Assembly: GCF_000764305.2 (NCBI RefSeq)
Contig: NW_025946060.1
Coordinates: forward strand, 28,853-92,852
Source: Hyalella azteca
Taxonomy: Eukaryota; Arthropoda; Malacostraca; Amphipoda; Hyalellidae
Direction: 5' to 3'
DNA length: 64,000 nt
Shown piece after piece: positions 35,192 to 47,383 of the stretch. The notes beneath the pieces were generated by a model. That model made no database searches, was not told the DNA's origin, and saw only the letters and a list, made by a program, of their open reading frames with translations. The position numbers and the translations under genes were made by a program. The first letter of the stretch is position 1; the number at the start of each line of letters is the position of its first letter.

Positions 35192-35290
35192 ATGTTATGT
35201 AATGTTATGAAGGAGTTAATGTTTTTCTTTTTTTTTGTCCGTTAAGAAAACGTGATTTTAAAAGTTTTTTATTTGTTTTATTATATGATG
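35192..35290. mobile_element. Partial foldback MITE copy
   Basis: ATGTTATGTAATGTTATG, GTTAATGTTTTTCTTTTTTT and GTCCGTTAAGAAAACGTG match the right half of the element at 27876-28216. It begins directly after the adapter junction. Confidence 0.7.
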
Positions 35291-36191
35291 TATATAGTTA
35301 ACAGAAAGTTTCTTCCGTTGCCATGATGAAACCAAAAGTGAAAATGTAAAATTTCTCATATGCCTATAACATTGCAGAGCCCCAGACATCGTTGCTTAGG
35401 TACCTAGTGTCAACGAACCACCATTTTCATCCAGTAGTGCAGAACATACTAGGTTTTATTTCTGCAGGACTTTTCGGTGAATAAAAAGTTATAATATGGT
35501 CCTAATTCATAAATGTAGTCAGGGCTGTTTGTAGTGGACGTTTTATGATACGACTTATTCGGTCACTAGCTTTTGCGTCCAAAACTTCGATAATGCGGGT
35601 GTCCGGCTTCGACACGCTATCTCCCATGAAGGTGAACATTAAGGAACATTAAGTAAACCTTAATTTTTACATTAAACATGAATTAAGCATTNAGCTTAAT
35701 CCACTCAAGGATGCTAGCAGCAACTTGTAGCGCACCTCTACGTACAATGTTAGGAGGGTAACTGAGCTCAGATGCCAGATACACCAAGATATGTAGTCTT
35801 GCCGCTTTTATTTTCTAAGGTCTATTTAGTGAAGGAACTCCACCCCCCGCCCCCATTAAAGCCCGGCCATCTGCGTCAATATTGCCGTACATGGATTGCA
35901 GTAGTATCGTTGGAAAGCTCAGAATGTCAGCTTTAAGATGAGACTAAGCATGTAACTGCAGCACAACTCAAGTAGAAACTATATTCAAAGATTTCAGCAG
36001 CTAATTACTTTATATCTAATTACTTAAAGAACTCTCCCACCCGCTTCCCTTTAAAGAGCCGTCATGAACGTAAATATTGGCGTACAGCGATGGCAGTGGT
36101 ACCATTGGAAAGAGCAGAATTCCTGCTTTCAGATGAGCACAAAAACCGAAAAACGCCATAATTGAAAATTTTAGGTAGCCGGTCCCCTTAA

Positions 36192-37069
36192 GCAAAACTC
36201 TGATTTGATTTTTTATAATATGAAATGAACTATTTTGTGACTATGAAGGTAAATTAATGTAAACCTTTAAAACAAACGAGTATCGGCTCTTCATTCAATC
36301 CTTTCCTCCGGGTTTTGCAATGCCTAAATATTCTCCCACTAACAGGCCCAGAAGAGAAAAAAAATCAGTCGGTCGTCTATAGTCTCAAGAAGCCAAGACC
36401 GCACCGACTGCAGGTGCTCAGTCTCACGAGTTGAGAAATATGTGAATAATATGATCCAACCGCAGGTGCCCAGTCACAGGAGTCGAGAAATATGTGAATA
36501 ATATGAGTCATGTATACACTAGGACTGCGAGCTGACCACCCAACCCACCATTTGGATACTAGTCTCAGGGCAGCTCCGGTATAGAGCAAGCGTAGCCGAA
36601 TAACATGCTTCCGTGATCACAGCTCGGGATGAGGATTGGGAAGATAAGGGCAATGAAGCCTGTAAAAAATTAATAGAGATAACTATGGCGCGCATGCAAT
36701 CATATGTTGAACGATCTTTTGATTTCTCTAAATAGTTTCTGAGAAATCGCGACGGAGGAAGAGTCGCGACGGAGAAAGTAAGGTTAACTTGAGTGAAACA
36801 TATGATTATTTTAGGCTCTGACAGAGTTAGCTGGAGCTTCACCGTCACATGTCATCAACATGAATATTTCAAGTCATGAATATTTCTGGTATGATAGAGA
36901 AGTTTACGAACAAGTTGATTCTGCACATACTTCATGAAAATACTTAAATATGATTACTCTAAATAATGTCAGTTAGGTGGAAATAATCATGTAAGATTTT
37001 ACTGTGAATAATATATATTTCAGCAGGTTCTCTTGCGAATGCGAATTTTACTCTGAAGCGGATAGCTCC
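36192..37069. other. Intergenic, no gene seen
   Basis: 36395-36510 holds two imperfect copies of a roughly 65-bp segment with GAGAAATATGTGAATAATAT. Nothing else was recognised. Confidence 0.5.
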
Positions 37070-37846
37070 AGACAATACCAGGGGCCACGGCTATAAACTA
37101 AAAAAATGCGTTGTAACACATCCATGCGACAAAATTTCTTCTCGCTTCGAGTCACCGACATGTGGAACAGCCTCCCTGATAGCATCGTTGACGCTTCGAG
37201 TATGAACGACTTCAAGAACAGACTAGACCTGCAGTGGTTCCCAAACTTTTTCAGGCTGGCGCCCCCTTTGGCTCCCTAGTGAATTTCTAGCGCCCCTCAC
37301 GGACATACGCCTCTTTCTTGAAATTTTGTACGCTGCAATTTTAAAAGATAAAGGTCAAACACAAATGTATATTTCACAAATAGAACCCCATTTACTGAAC
37401 CAATGTTTTTCAGCCGTTTTAACTGTTTCAGCACTAGAAACCTAGGACGTCTCGGGCGAATTTACGGCCGGACTCGTGGCCGGTCTCACGACCAATCTTC
37501 AAATTCAATTATCAAATAATATCTCCCAAACTAATGAACGCAGCTCTATGAAACTTGGAACACGTATTCATCAGATTCATCAGAACCTAACGGTGATGTT
37601 TAGCTCGTAAATTTTTTAAAATTTCACCTTCATTCGTGAGCTACGCGTATAATGCGAAACAGGCCGAAGTTCGCAATGATCAAAGAATTTCTTCCTAACT
37701 ATTGAACAGATTTGAACAAAAGTTTGAACAAATTCCTAACTACCAAACGGTGATTTTATAGCTTATAAAAATTTTTTTAGATTCTACCTTCGTTTGCAAG
37801 TTTTTTTTCATTTTCCCATCATTCTTGATTTCACACTTCCTTATCC

Positions 37847-39286
37847 CAGCAGGCATCTGACGTTGAAAAAACGTTGATTATTGGTTGATTTCAGGTTGAA
37901 ATGTTGAACAACCAAAATTAAACGTCATGTCAATGTCGAAATCTGACCAACACTAGAAGGGACGTAAAACAACCTTATTTCAACGTTGAAATAACGCCGA
38001 TATTGGTACGTTGAATGTTTACTAATTTTTAAACGTTGAATCAATGTTTATTTCAGGTTGAAGTGCTGAACAACCAAAATTAAACGTCATATCAACGTCG
38101 AAATCGGACCAACACTAGAAGGGACGTGAAACAACCTTATTTCAACGTTGAAATAACGTCAATATTGGTATGTTGAATTTGTACTAATTTTTAAACGTTG
38201 AATCAATGTTGATATCAGGTTGAGATGCTGAACAACCAAAATTAAACATCTGATCAACGTCGAAATCTGACCAAAACTAGAACAGACGTAAAACAACCTT
38301 ATTTCAACGTTGAAACAATGTCGATATTGGTACGTTGAATTTTTTATTTATTTTTAAACGTTCAATCAATGTTGATTTTAGGTTGAGATGCTGAACAACC
38401 AAAATTAAACGTCCGATCAACGTCGAAATCTGACTAAAACTAGAAAGGCCGGAAAACAACCTAATTTCAACGTTGAAAAATGGTCGATATCGGTACGTTG
38501 AATGTTTAGCTATTTACCAGCATGGAACTAATGTTATCACACCAACATTGAATGAAATACATATACATAAGTGTACGAGTAATGATCAGAGAATGCAGTT
38601 CAATTTTCAAGGAGTCGAACAATTCTTTAGCTTATTTCTATTGCTCATGCACGCGAGCTGCCGTGGTCAAGGTTGCTAAGGCGTTGCGCGGTTTAAAGCG
38701 ATCCCGGGTTCGAATCCTGCCACGGACGAAAAACAGGTTGGTTCTTCAACGTTGATTCAATCAGAGAATTTGACGTTGCAGCAATGTCGTAGTAGTAACA
38801 TTGATTCAACGTTGCATTGTAACGTCAGTACGACGTTTCATGAGAGACGTTGCTTCAATATTCATTCTAAACCTATTTTCACCCCGATCTCAATGTCGTA
38901 ATGTGTAGTTGTTTCAACGTCGATTCAACCATAGAATTCAACGTTGCAGCAACGTCGTAGTAGCAACATCGATTCAACGTTGCATTGTAACGTCAGCACG
39001 ACGTTGCATGAAAGATGTTGCTTCAATTTTCATTCCAAACTTCCTTCCACCCCGATATCAATGTCGTAATGCGTAGTTGATTCAACGTCGATTCAACCAT
39101 AGAATTCAACGTTGCAGCAACGTCATAGTAGCAACATTGATTAAACGTTGCATTGTAATCGTCAGTACGTCGTTGCATTAAAGATGTTGCTTCAATTTTT
39201 TTATTCTAAACCTCCTTTCACCCTGATCTCAATGTCGTAATATGCGTAGTTGATTCAACGTTGATTCAACCACCGAATGCCTGCTG
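37847..39286. mobile_element. Inner TIR element with AACGTTGA repeats
   Basis: Ends CAGCAGGCAT and ATGCCTGCTG are inverted. The left half has four copies of a roughly 180-bp unit (GATGCTGAACAACCAAAATT, TTATTTCAACGTTGAAATAA). The right half has three copies of a roughly 180-bp unit (GAATTCAACGTTGCAGCAAC). TTCAACGTTGAA palindromes recur throughout. It appears nested in the hAT element; no target duplication was identified. Confidence 0.7.
38659..38727 (+). tRNA. tRNA-like sequence (pseudogene or tRNA-derived SINE head)
   Basis: Has an A-box-like TGGTCAAGGTTGC and a B-box GGGTTCGAATCC about 40 bases apart. TGCCGTGG at the start can pair with CCACGGA at the end. The D and anticodon arms do not fold convincingly and no isotype can be assigned. 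It sits in the centre of the CAGCAGGCAT element. It may be an internal Pol III promoter; it is unlikely to be a functional tRNA. Confidence 0.35.
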
Positions 39287-40840
39287 GATATATTTGGCCC
39301 GTATCGCCGGGTAATTTGTTACTTAAATTCGCGGCGATCAAGAAATTTTATCCTAACTACTGGACAGATTTCAAAGAAACTTTTCACATAAATATCTAAC
39401 CTACCAACGGTGATATTTAGCTCGTGACAATTTTTCTATTTTGCTTTCGTTCGCGAGTTATACAGATATAGGAGAAACGACCGGATTTTCTACCTGCCGG
39501 TTTAACCAAGAGCCTTTATACGTATAGCCGTATAACTCGCAAACGATGGCAAAACGATAAAATTGTAAACACCAATGTTGCTGAGGTTAGGTATTTAAAT
39601 ACTAAGTTTCGTTCAAATCTGTTCAGTGGCTTGGAAAAAATTTCTTGATTACTGCGAATTTAAGCACGTATTGCTGTTTAAATCACGAATGAAGGCACAA
39701 TCGAAAAAATTTTCACGAGCTAAACATTACCGTTCGGTAGTTAGGACTGTAAATTCAAAATTTCGTTCGAATCTGATCAATAGTTTGAAGAAATTACTTG
39801 ATCACTGTGAATTTCGGCCCGTATTGCCATATAACAATGGCAAAAACAAACAATGGCAAAATTATAACAATTTTCATAAGCAAAACCTGATCGTTAGGTC
39901 ATAATGAATACGTGTACCAAGTTTCATGGAGTTTAGTTCATTATTTTGAGAGATATTCCTTGATCATTCAATTTGGAAATTGGCCGTGAGACCGGCCGCG
40001 AATCCGGCCGTTAATTTGTCAGAGGCGTAAACCCAGGAGAGGTTAAAAAAATAGATCTGGGTGAAAAAACCATCGCTGGGAGTAATGTGCTGCACGCGTT
40101 GTGTACAAATCTTCAAACAAACGTTCGAACTTCTGACATTGACTTCGGACTACCGCATCCCTACCGCCCTCTTCTACCTTACCGCCCTCCAAAATCTTTC
40201 CACCGCCCCTAGGGGGGAGATATCGCCCACTTTGGGAACCACTGGACTAGACGAAGCTATGCAGGAGCATAGTATGTCTTGAAATACCTAGCACCTTATG
40301 AGCCTTACAATAGGTTTAGCAACCATCTCAATCAATTCGTCAATTATGGAAAGATCGGGTTCATAAGGCCGGATCCCTTGTGGAATCAAGTCACGAAAAG
40401 TAAAAGAATCGGCAACAGGCCATGGGCCTATTCCTTCAGTGCCGACACATCTATTCTATTTTATAGATATTATAAGATTGACCATAATTAACTGGCGTCT
40501 ATACCTAATCATGGTCAATCTTAATTAGGATTAGGTTAACTGGGACGCCGCATTAGGTCATGGATTGACCTAATTATTATGTTATGGATTATTTCATGCA
40601 TTAGGTCATGGATTGACATAATCTTCTATACCTAAACTTTCTGTGAAGGTTTGGAGAAGAGACTTAATTCAGTGCTAGCAACACTCAGCAAACGCCACTG
40701 AATTCAATTGTTATGACGATTCTACAAGTGCAGCTGACATCCTTCAAAATCGTTCCTTCGTTGAATCAATCGACGTTACTTAGAGACACAATTCATGAAT
40801 ACCGCATTATATAGTAATAATTACATGGTCTCCTAATACA

Positions 40841-43800
40841 TAACATAACATAGTGATGTTGGCGCTAAAGAGTAGACCTGATGTGGCCAGTCGCCGATTC
40901 CTAAACTTTTCGTGATTTGTTCACAGAAGATCTTAAATCGTGTCATTTGACCGGATCTTTTCCAGACTGACGATAGTTTGAAATAGCAACTAGACTTCCA
41001 CCGGGTTCGATATGGTGATAGGCATTTCAAGTGTGAACATATATTTTTTCCATAGCTTTATCTAGTCTGTTCTTGAACACGTTCATACTCGGAGCGCCAA
41101 CGATGTAATCAGGGAGGCTGTTCCACATGTTGGTGACTCGAAACCAGAAGAAATGTTGTCGCGTGGACAAGTTACAGCGTAGTTTTTTTAGTTTATAGTT
41201 GTGGCTCCTGGTGTTGGTTCTTGTTTCAAATTCTAGTTATCCTTCGGGGACCTTGTATAAACCATGAGTATACTTGTATACTTCAATGAGGTCGTCCCGA
41301 CGCAAACGTCGATAACTGAGGCTTGGAAGCTTCATAATCTTCAATCTTTCTTCAAAGGACTTGCCCTTCAAGCCTGGAGTTATGCTTGTTGCACGTCTTT
41401 GAACATTCTCTATTAAATTTTTGTCATTTTCAAATCTCGGTGACCACACAACGTGTCCTAACTCTAGATTCGGGCGCACGACAGCAACAAACAACTGCTT
41501 CTTCGCTTCTGCATCTAGGAACTCGTATGAGCGTTTGATTAGACCGAGAAGTTTGTTGGATGTATTAGCTTTCGTTTCAACATACTTAGAAAATTCCAGC
41601 TCCTTGTCGATATAAACTCCAAGATCTTTTTCCACACTAGACTTCTCAATCATTACTCTCTCGTTGTAACCATGTCTTCTCATACTGTAATCTTTGCTGT
41701 TCATTGTTCTTCCCGAGGTAAAGTACTGTACACTTCTCAGCATTAAACCGCAGCTGCCACATATCAGCCCAGTTAACTAAACTGTCAAGATCATCTTGCA
41801 ATTGCGCTTTATTTAACGCATCCATAACTGTATTATAAACTTTTGTGTTTTCGGCATACATCGAGCACACGCTGGACACTGCTTCTGGCAGATCGTTTAT
41901 AAAAGCAACGAACAAAATGGCCCAAGAACTCTTCCTTGTGGCATGTCACTGCGCACTGATGCCCAGTCTGAGTGTCTGACACGGTTCCGTTAATACTGAC
42001 GCGTTTTCGTCTTCTTACTAGAAAGTCTCTGATCCATTGGGGTACGTTTCCTTCTATTCCCAAAGACTTCACTTTAAGTAACAGCCGCTCATGCAGACAC
42101 TGTCAAATGTTTTGGTAAAATCGAGGTACAATGCACCCACTGGCTCCCTTTCGTTCAGAAGGCGAGTCCAATAGTTCAACGTAGACAATAAGTTAGAGGT
42201 GCAGGATCTACCTGCAATAAAACCATGTTGACATCTGATACGAGATGGTGAACAGTCAAGTGATCGATAATCCTATCCCTCACAACAGATTCCATTACCT
42301 TATAAACAACACTCGTCAGACTGACAGGGCGATAGTTGCCGGGGCTACTTTTGTCACCGTTTGGAACAATGGTTTTATTTGAGCTTCTTTCCAATCAGAC
42401 GGCAAAGTTCCGTCGTTCAAGGTTTTTTGAAAGAATACTGTCAATGGGCCGCCAGAACGGCTGCTAATTCGCTGAGCAATCTGGGATGGAGGCCGTCTGG
42501 CGGCCCACATAACTTGTTGGGATTTAGAGCTACCAGGCGATTGAGAACCTCTTCATCGTATATTTCAAAACCTATTAACTTCGAGCCGACTGGGCGCTCC
42601 TCAATATCTGGAATACTGTTCAAGTCCTCATCTGTGAACACATTGCTGAAGAACTGATTAAGAACGTTAGCCTTGCCCTCATCAGAGGAAATTTTGCGTT
42701 GATCTACTTTCATATCAGATGTACCGTCGTTTGTCTTACACTTCGAACGAGCGTACAAAAAGAAGGCTTTCGAATTATTTTTTGCGTTTTTAGCAATATT
42801 TTTTTCGAAGTTTTTCACTGCAGTGCGACAAACTTTTTTAGCTTGATTTCGATCTCTTGCATACAGGTTATAATCAGAATCGCTGCGAGTTTGTAAATAA
42901 CGCTTGCAGGCTTCCTTCTTGGTCTTTAGCTGAGCTTTAACTGTACTGTTCATCCACTGGGACTTTTTGACTCCTCCAAGCGTAATCTTAGGTACACAGG
43001 CATCAACTGCGGACATAACCGTGTCTATGAGAAATGACCATGAATCAGCCACATTCATGTCCTTATTAGAGTCCGAAATATTCGCCGCATTCACCGCTTC
43101 ACGGAGTTTATCATAGTCGCCTTTCGCAAAGTTCAAACGTTCAAGTTTCCGAAGCGTCTTTTCTGCACAGCACTTAATAGTGGAAAATCATGATTGGTGG
43201 TGGCTTTTGCCCAACGGAGCCTCGTGGCGAAGCTCATCTATCATTGATTCCTCACTAGTATAAACACTAGATCTAGAATTTTGGGGTCTGTTTACCCCTA
43301 AAATGGGTTGGCTTGGTGATGTTCTGGATTAAAAATGTGTCTCGCATAGACTCCAAGAACAGGGATGCTGGGTGATTCCCATCTCTTGGAAAAGATTCAT
43401 CTGCCCAGTCTATTTCCGGATGGTTAAAGTCACCAACGATCAACGTATGCGGCCTGCTGAAAGTCATGCTCGGTAAAAGGCTATTTAGTACTCTATTGTT
43501 ATCAGAAGAGCTGCTAGGTGATCTATAAATGACCCCTATGAGGAGGCTATCCTTGCCTTTTAGAGTAAGTTCGCATCACACTGATTCTCTAGCTGAGTGT
43601 TGCACTGCAGATAACTTAACTTACTGGGCCCCATAAGAGGTTCTAACGCACAGAGCTACACCTCTACTGCACTGCTCTTCATTTAAGTTATGAAAACAAT
43701 CAAAACCTGGCAACTGAAGTTCAATAGGGAAAATTTTCTCCCCGTAATTTTTAGGGATTGGTTCTGTAATACAAATAACGTCTATACGCTCGTTTGCGAT

Positions 43801-45090
43801 CACAGTCAACAGTTCACTTTTTTGTTCAAAACGGAATCCGAGTTCGTGTAAAAACATTTTGAAACTTTTTGTGCACTTTCACCTTGATGTATGCGGTTAC
43901 TTCCTACATTATTTACAGACCTTAATCTACGGATATCATTCCTACGAATTACTAGTCCTCCATCTCCCCTGACTGACCGTAACTTCGTAAGCAGCCGGAG
44001 TTGTCTTGACAGCTTGTAAGTGATTGACCTCATTTTCCGTGCCTTTCCGCCTGATTCTCTCCTGCCACTTCCGCCCTCTCTGAAGGGGTGGAATCTTTCT
44101 TTACAAAAACTGACATGTAGTCAGCGGATTCTCCAAGCTTTTTCGCTGTTTTCAGCACGCTCCAGACCTGAGCAGGATACTTTACATTCACCAAAAGAGG
44201 TCTGCAGGTGTTGGCAGCAGCATCCTTCGAGCGTAGCCTCTTGCACGATGCACCATCAATCGACGTGTTTAGTACCCTTCTGCAACATTCTACAGCAAAT
44301 GCCGTGTCATCCATCACTCGGTCCTTCGCATCAGATGCGGTACTTTTGGGAATCCCAAACAAAACTAGGTTGGCCTTCCTACGTTCTCTATCAAGTAATT
44401 CACGTGAGCTTTCGCTAGCATAACATAACATAACAATCGATAACATAACATAATGATGTCGGCGCTGAAATGTAGGCCTGATGTGGCCTGTCGCCGATTC
44501 TTTTCCTTTTCGTGCCTTGTTCATAGATCTAAACTCGTATCATTTTTCGACTATCTTTTCATGACTGGCGATAGTTTGAAGTAGCTACTAGACTTCCACC
44601 GGGTTCGATAAGGAAAATTTTGTCGCGTGGAGAAGTTGCAGCGCAATTTTTTTCAGCGATTTCAGATAAATCAGCTCTCTTGTACTTTACTTCCATTTCT
44701 TCCGTATTTTTCAGCTGAGCCTTCACTTCACTCAGCTCATTGCATAGCAAGCTCATTTTGTCACTCAGCGAGCGTACCATCTCACTCAAGGAGTATACTG
44801 CATCATTCAACGACTTCGACTCATTGCTTTGGTTTTGCCGCAATCACGGCAAAGCCAATGAAGTAATTTAAATTTCTGGAGAAACGAGTACTACTTAGAG
44901 CTCAACTTCGAACAGCTGATACAAATGAGATCTTCGCATCGTTCACAGGTGACCATCTGGACATCGCGCAGAGAGATAACTTTGCAGTACTTGCAAACTT
45001 TCATCTCTAGTTGGGCAGATTTGGTTACATTTTTTTAGAGGCCTTAGAGGGCTTTTCGACTATCTTTTTTATTTTCTGTCTAGCCATTAT
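40841..45090 (-). mobile_element. Decayed CR1-like LINE with ORF1 and ORF2
   Basis: ORF1 starts near 45087: a basic N-terminus, then a C4-type zinc finger (CKYCKV...CERCEDLICISC, 44997-44890), a coiled coil (LNDAVYSLSEMVRSLSDKMS) and an RRM-like segment (KANLVLFGIPKS). ORF2 follows in pieces: APE endonuclease (VDVICITEP-like at about 43750, VGDFNHPEIDW at about 43440), RT fingers (GNYRPVSLTSVVYKVMESVV at about 42320), palm (INDLPEAV followed by YAEN where YADD is expected) and C-terminal RRATSITPGLKG. Frameshifts separate the pieces and the catalytic motif is mutated, so it is dead. The 3' end at 40845 carries a short TATGT tail. Confidence 0.85.
44418..44640 (-). mobile_element. LINE 3' tail inserted in ORF1 of the related LINE
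   Basis: GAATCGGCGACAGGCCACAT and an ATGTTATGTTAT tail match the 3' end at 40845-41000. It interrupts ORF1 between the coiled coil (ends near 44640) and the RRM-like part (starts near 44415). It is in the same orientation as the host. Confidence 0.75.
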
Positions 45091-45574
45091 AAAATGCACG
45101 AACTAGACCTCTTGAACGAAGAAAGGGACGGAAAAAATACAAAAAAGAGTTGAGTTGAGTATAGTAAAGTTCCCTCGAAAATTTCTACTGGCGGATCAGC
45201 TGAGCTGTAGCTGGCGAGGGAAAGGACAGGGGTGGGGTGGAGGAATCAAGGGAGCGACGCGACAGGCTTTAGAGGGGGGGAGGGATAGGGGCCAAGAGGG
45301 TGGGGAAGGTATAGGAAGATGAGGCCTGAGCCTGCTAAAGGCATCGTTGTTCTTCGGTTGATAGGCCGCGAGGGTTCCCAACAAGCTACAAGCTTGCTCT
45401 CGCTTCACGCACTGGGATTTGTCGGGAATAAAACACTTGTACTAGCCGCTGTTTCTCACTATTCGCACCATTTTTACTGAACTGCACTGAACTTGAACCT
45501 TTCACTGAAATCGTTTCGGTACAAATTCGAGAGATAAGTCAAACTGGCATAGTAAAAAATATCGCACTTACTTA

Positions 45575-46322
45575 GGGAGAATGTTGCCAGCCTAGCACCT
45601 TTTATGGTTGAACTGTTCAACCGCTCCCTCGCTGACGGCGTTGTCCCTGAGAACTTCAAATCCGCTTACATCACGCCGCTTCTCAAAAAGCCGGACCTTG
45701 ACGCCTCAGACCCAAATTCGTATCGACCCATCTCCAACCTGTCGATCAATTTGACCACGTGACACCGATTTTGCGTGACCTTCACTGGCTGCGCATCCAG
45801 CAGCGCACGCAGTTTAAAGTCGCTGTTCTGACGTTCCGCTGCCTCCATGGTTTAGCACCACCTTATCTCGCTGAAGGCCTGCGGCGCATGTCGGATCTGC
45901 CTTCTAGAAGGCGATTGCGTTCATCGTCGAAGGCTGACCTCGTCGTCCCGTCCTCACGTCTGTCCACAGTCGGCGACAGAGCGTTCCCGGTCGCTGCGGC
46001 CAGAACATGGAATGGTCTGCCAGCATCGGTGACATCTGCTTCTTCGCTGCCGTTGTTTCGTCGACGCCTGAAAACAGAACTTTTCCGTAGAGCCTTTGAA
46101 TCTTAGACCTAGCCGTCATCTAATCTATTATGTATATTACTCATGTTTGTTCTATCATCGACGTCGTCAGTCTTGGCATATGTCCTTTGTTTTAGCATAG
46201 ACGTCATCTGTTTTTATCCTCTCGTGTCTTTTTTAGCCACTTGTAACGTGCCCTCGAAGTTCGATCCGAACGAGACGCCACGACAATCTCTTCGTGGAAT
46301 AATAATAATAATAATAATAAAA
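45575..46322 (+). mobile_element. Second LINE fragment, internally deleted
   Basis: 45590-45750 encodes RT motif SLADGVVPENFKSAYITPLL and SYRPISNLS. It then jumps to the C-terminal domain (DHVTPILRDLHWL, VLTFRCLHGLAPPYLAEGL, RTWNGLPASV) ending at 46106, skipping the catalytic palm. The 3' end carries an AATAAT microsatellite tail (46297-46322). It is a different lineage from the minus-strand LINE, since its tail and C-terminus differ. Confidence 0.82.
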
Positions 46323-47375
46323 AGTGAGAAAATTGGGACCCGTAAACACGTACGTACGTTCGTCCTCGATCACGACCAGAAAGCAACTCCGATACATGGT
46401 CCAAAAATACGATAGACTGAGAGCAGCCTCACAATTTATTATGGGGGCTTTTTTTTCTGTGACATTCTGTCAGTAACGACATTTGTCGAACATCGTTGCA
46501 ATTACCTCAATGTTTTCCAATGCATCTCTTAAAATGTGTTTGGCCCAGTGAGCGAGGCTGTCGTTTTCATGATTAGCTCTTGATGTGAGCGGCAGTGGAA
46601 ATGAGACACTGCAAAAATTTAAGATACGACAGATGAGTAGAGAGAAATGCTTGCCGACATATGTAGTCAGAGAAAGAGCAGGAGGGCTATTCAGAAAGTA
46701 TTCATTTTTCCAGTTTGGATGTGACAAATTGTTATTGTGTTAGAAATTCCCACATTTCTTAGGTTCTAAATTTTTTTCTTCATACCTATTGTTGTGTATG
46801 ACTTTGTAAATAGTAAGGGTTGGCAGTAAGACTTAGAGGTGAAAACGTCTAATCAATGTTGCTCTGGTAGGAGTGTGTAAAGCCATACCGTCCTAATTGA
46901 TATTTATTGTTTTGAGAGATCACTCTTTGCTTTATTTAATTTTTACGTGCATGTTCGCTCTTCTTTAATTAGAAGAGGGCCGACTCCAGATCAAAACTTT
47001 GGTATCGCCCTCTACTATGGCTAGACCACTTTATTTTTGGAGCTTTGGCTCTTTATAAATTGTATGTTCTTTACCTAATGGAAAGGCTTAGTTCTTTCCA
47101 ATAATTAACTAATTTAAATTGGAGTCTGCCCTTGCGTCTAATTTCATAATTTCCCTTTATATGGGCTCTTTTATTACCTCTAAAAATTGCTGCTTAAACC
47201 GCTTGGAGGTACAAAATTTTAAGGTGGGAAGCGTTGTTCAATACTGAAATAGTGAGACAAAATATTAGGCACGTTCACCTGTTATTTTTCCCCATTATTC
47301 AACAGCTATTTTCTGTTTCATTTCCATAGAATTCCTGCATATCTGTTGCGACACTTCGTTCGATCTTTTGGGGGA
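46323..47375. other. Intergenic with a small TIR element
   Basis: AGGGCCGACTCCA at 46977 and TGGAGTCTGCCCT ending near 47134 are inverted and bound a 158-bp non-coding MITE candidate. Nothing else was recognised. Confidence 0.45.
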
Positions 47376-47383
47376 CTTTCAGC

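Larger units (their letters stand above)
34309..36187. mobile_element. TTAA-flanked DNA transposon with inverted termini
   Basis: Ends GGGGACCGGCTACCTAAAA and TTTTAGGTAGCCGGTCCCC are perfect inverted repeats, each bordered by TTAA (34305-34308 and 36188-36191). TTAA duplication is typical of piggyBac and Kolobok elements. No transposase was recognised, so it looks non-autonomous. Its middle (about 34522-35290) consists of minisatellites, a library adapter and a foldback fragment and is suspected to be misassembled. Confidence 0.75.
37229..40244. mobile_element. hAT-type foldback element, 3.0 kb, with 8-bp target duplication
   Basis: GACTAGAC occurs at 37221-37228 and 40245-40252, and rejoining the flanks restores the LINE sequence. 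Termini are CAGTGGTTCCCAAACT and TTTGGGAACCACTG; three extra bases (CTG) sit at the left end. Long inverted subterminal arms (about 37440-37830 and 39330-40000) include CCGGTCTCACGACCAAT against ATTGGCCGTGAGACCGG. No transposase was recognised, so it is non-autonomous. Confidence 0.85.
37070..40500 (+). mobile_element. CR1-like LINE 3'-end fragment, split by a hAT insertion
   Basis: 37100-37228 encodes the LINE C-terminal motif VTDMWNSLPDSIVDASSMND plus FKNRLD. The sequence resumes at 40245 after the inserted element, with the target duplicated, and continues through the 3' UTR (GAATCGGCAACAGGCCATG). The minus-strand LINE at 40841-45090 ends in the same motifs. It is 5'-truncated. Confidence 0.78.

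Noticed and set aside
35045..35245. ORF containing SYTHLDVYKRQ
   Set aside because: The peptide is the translation of the Tn5 mosaic-end adapter, a known database contaminant.
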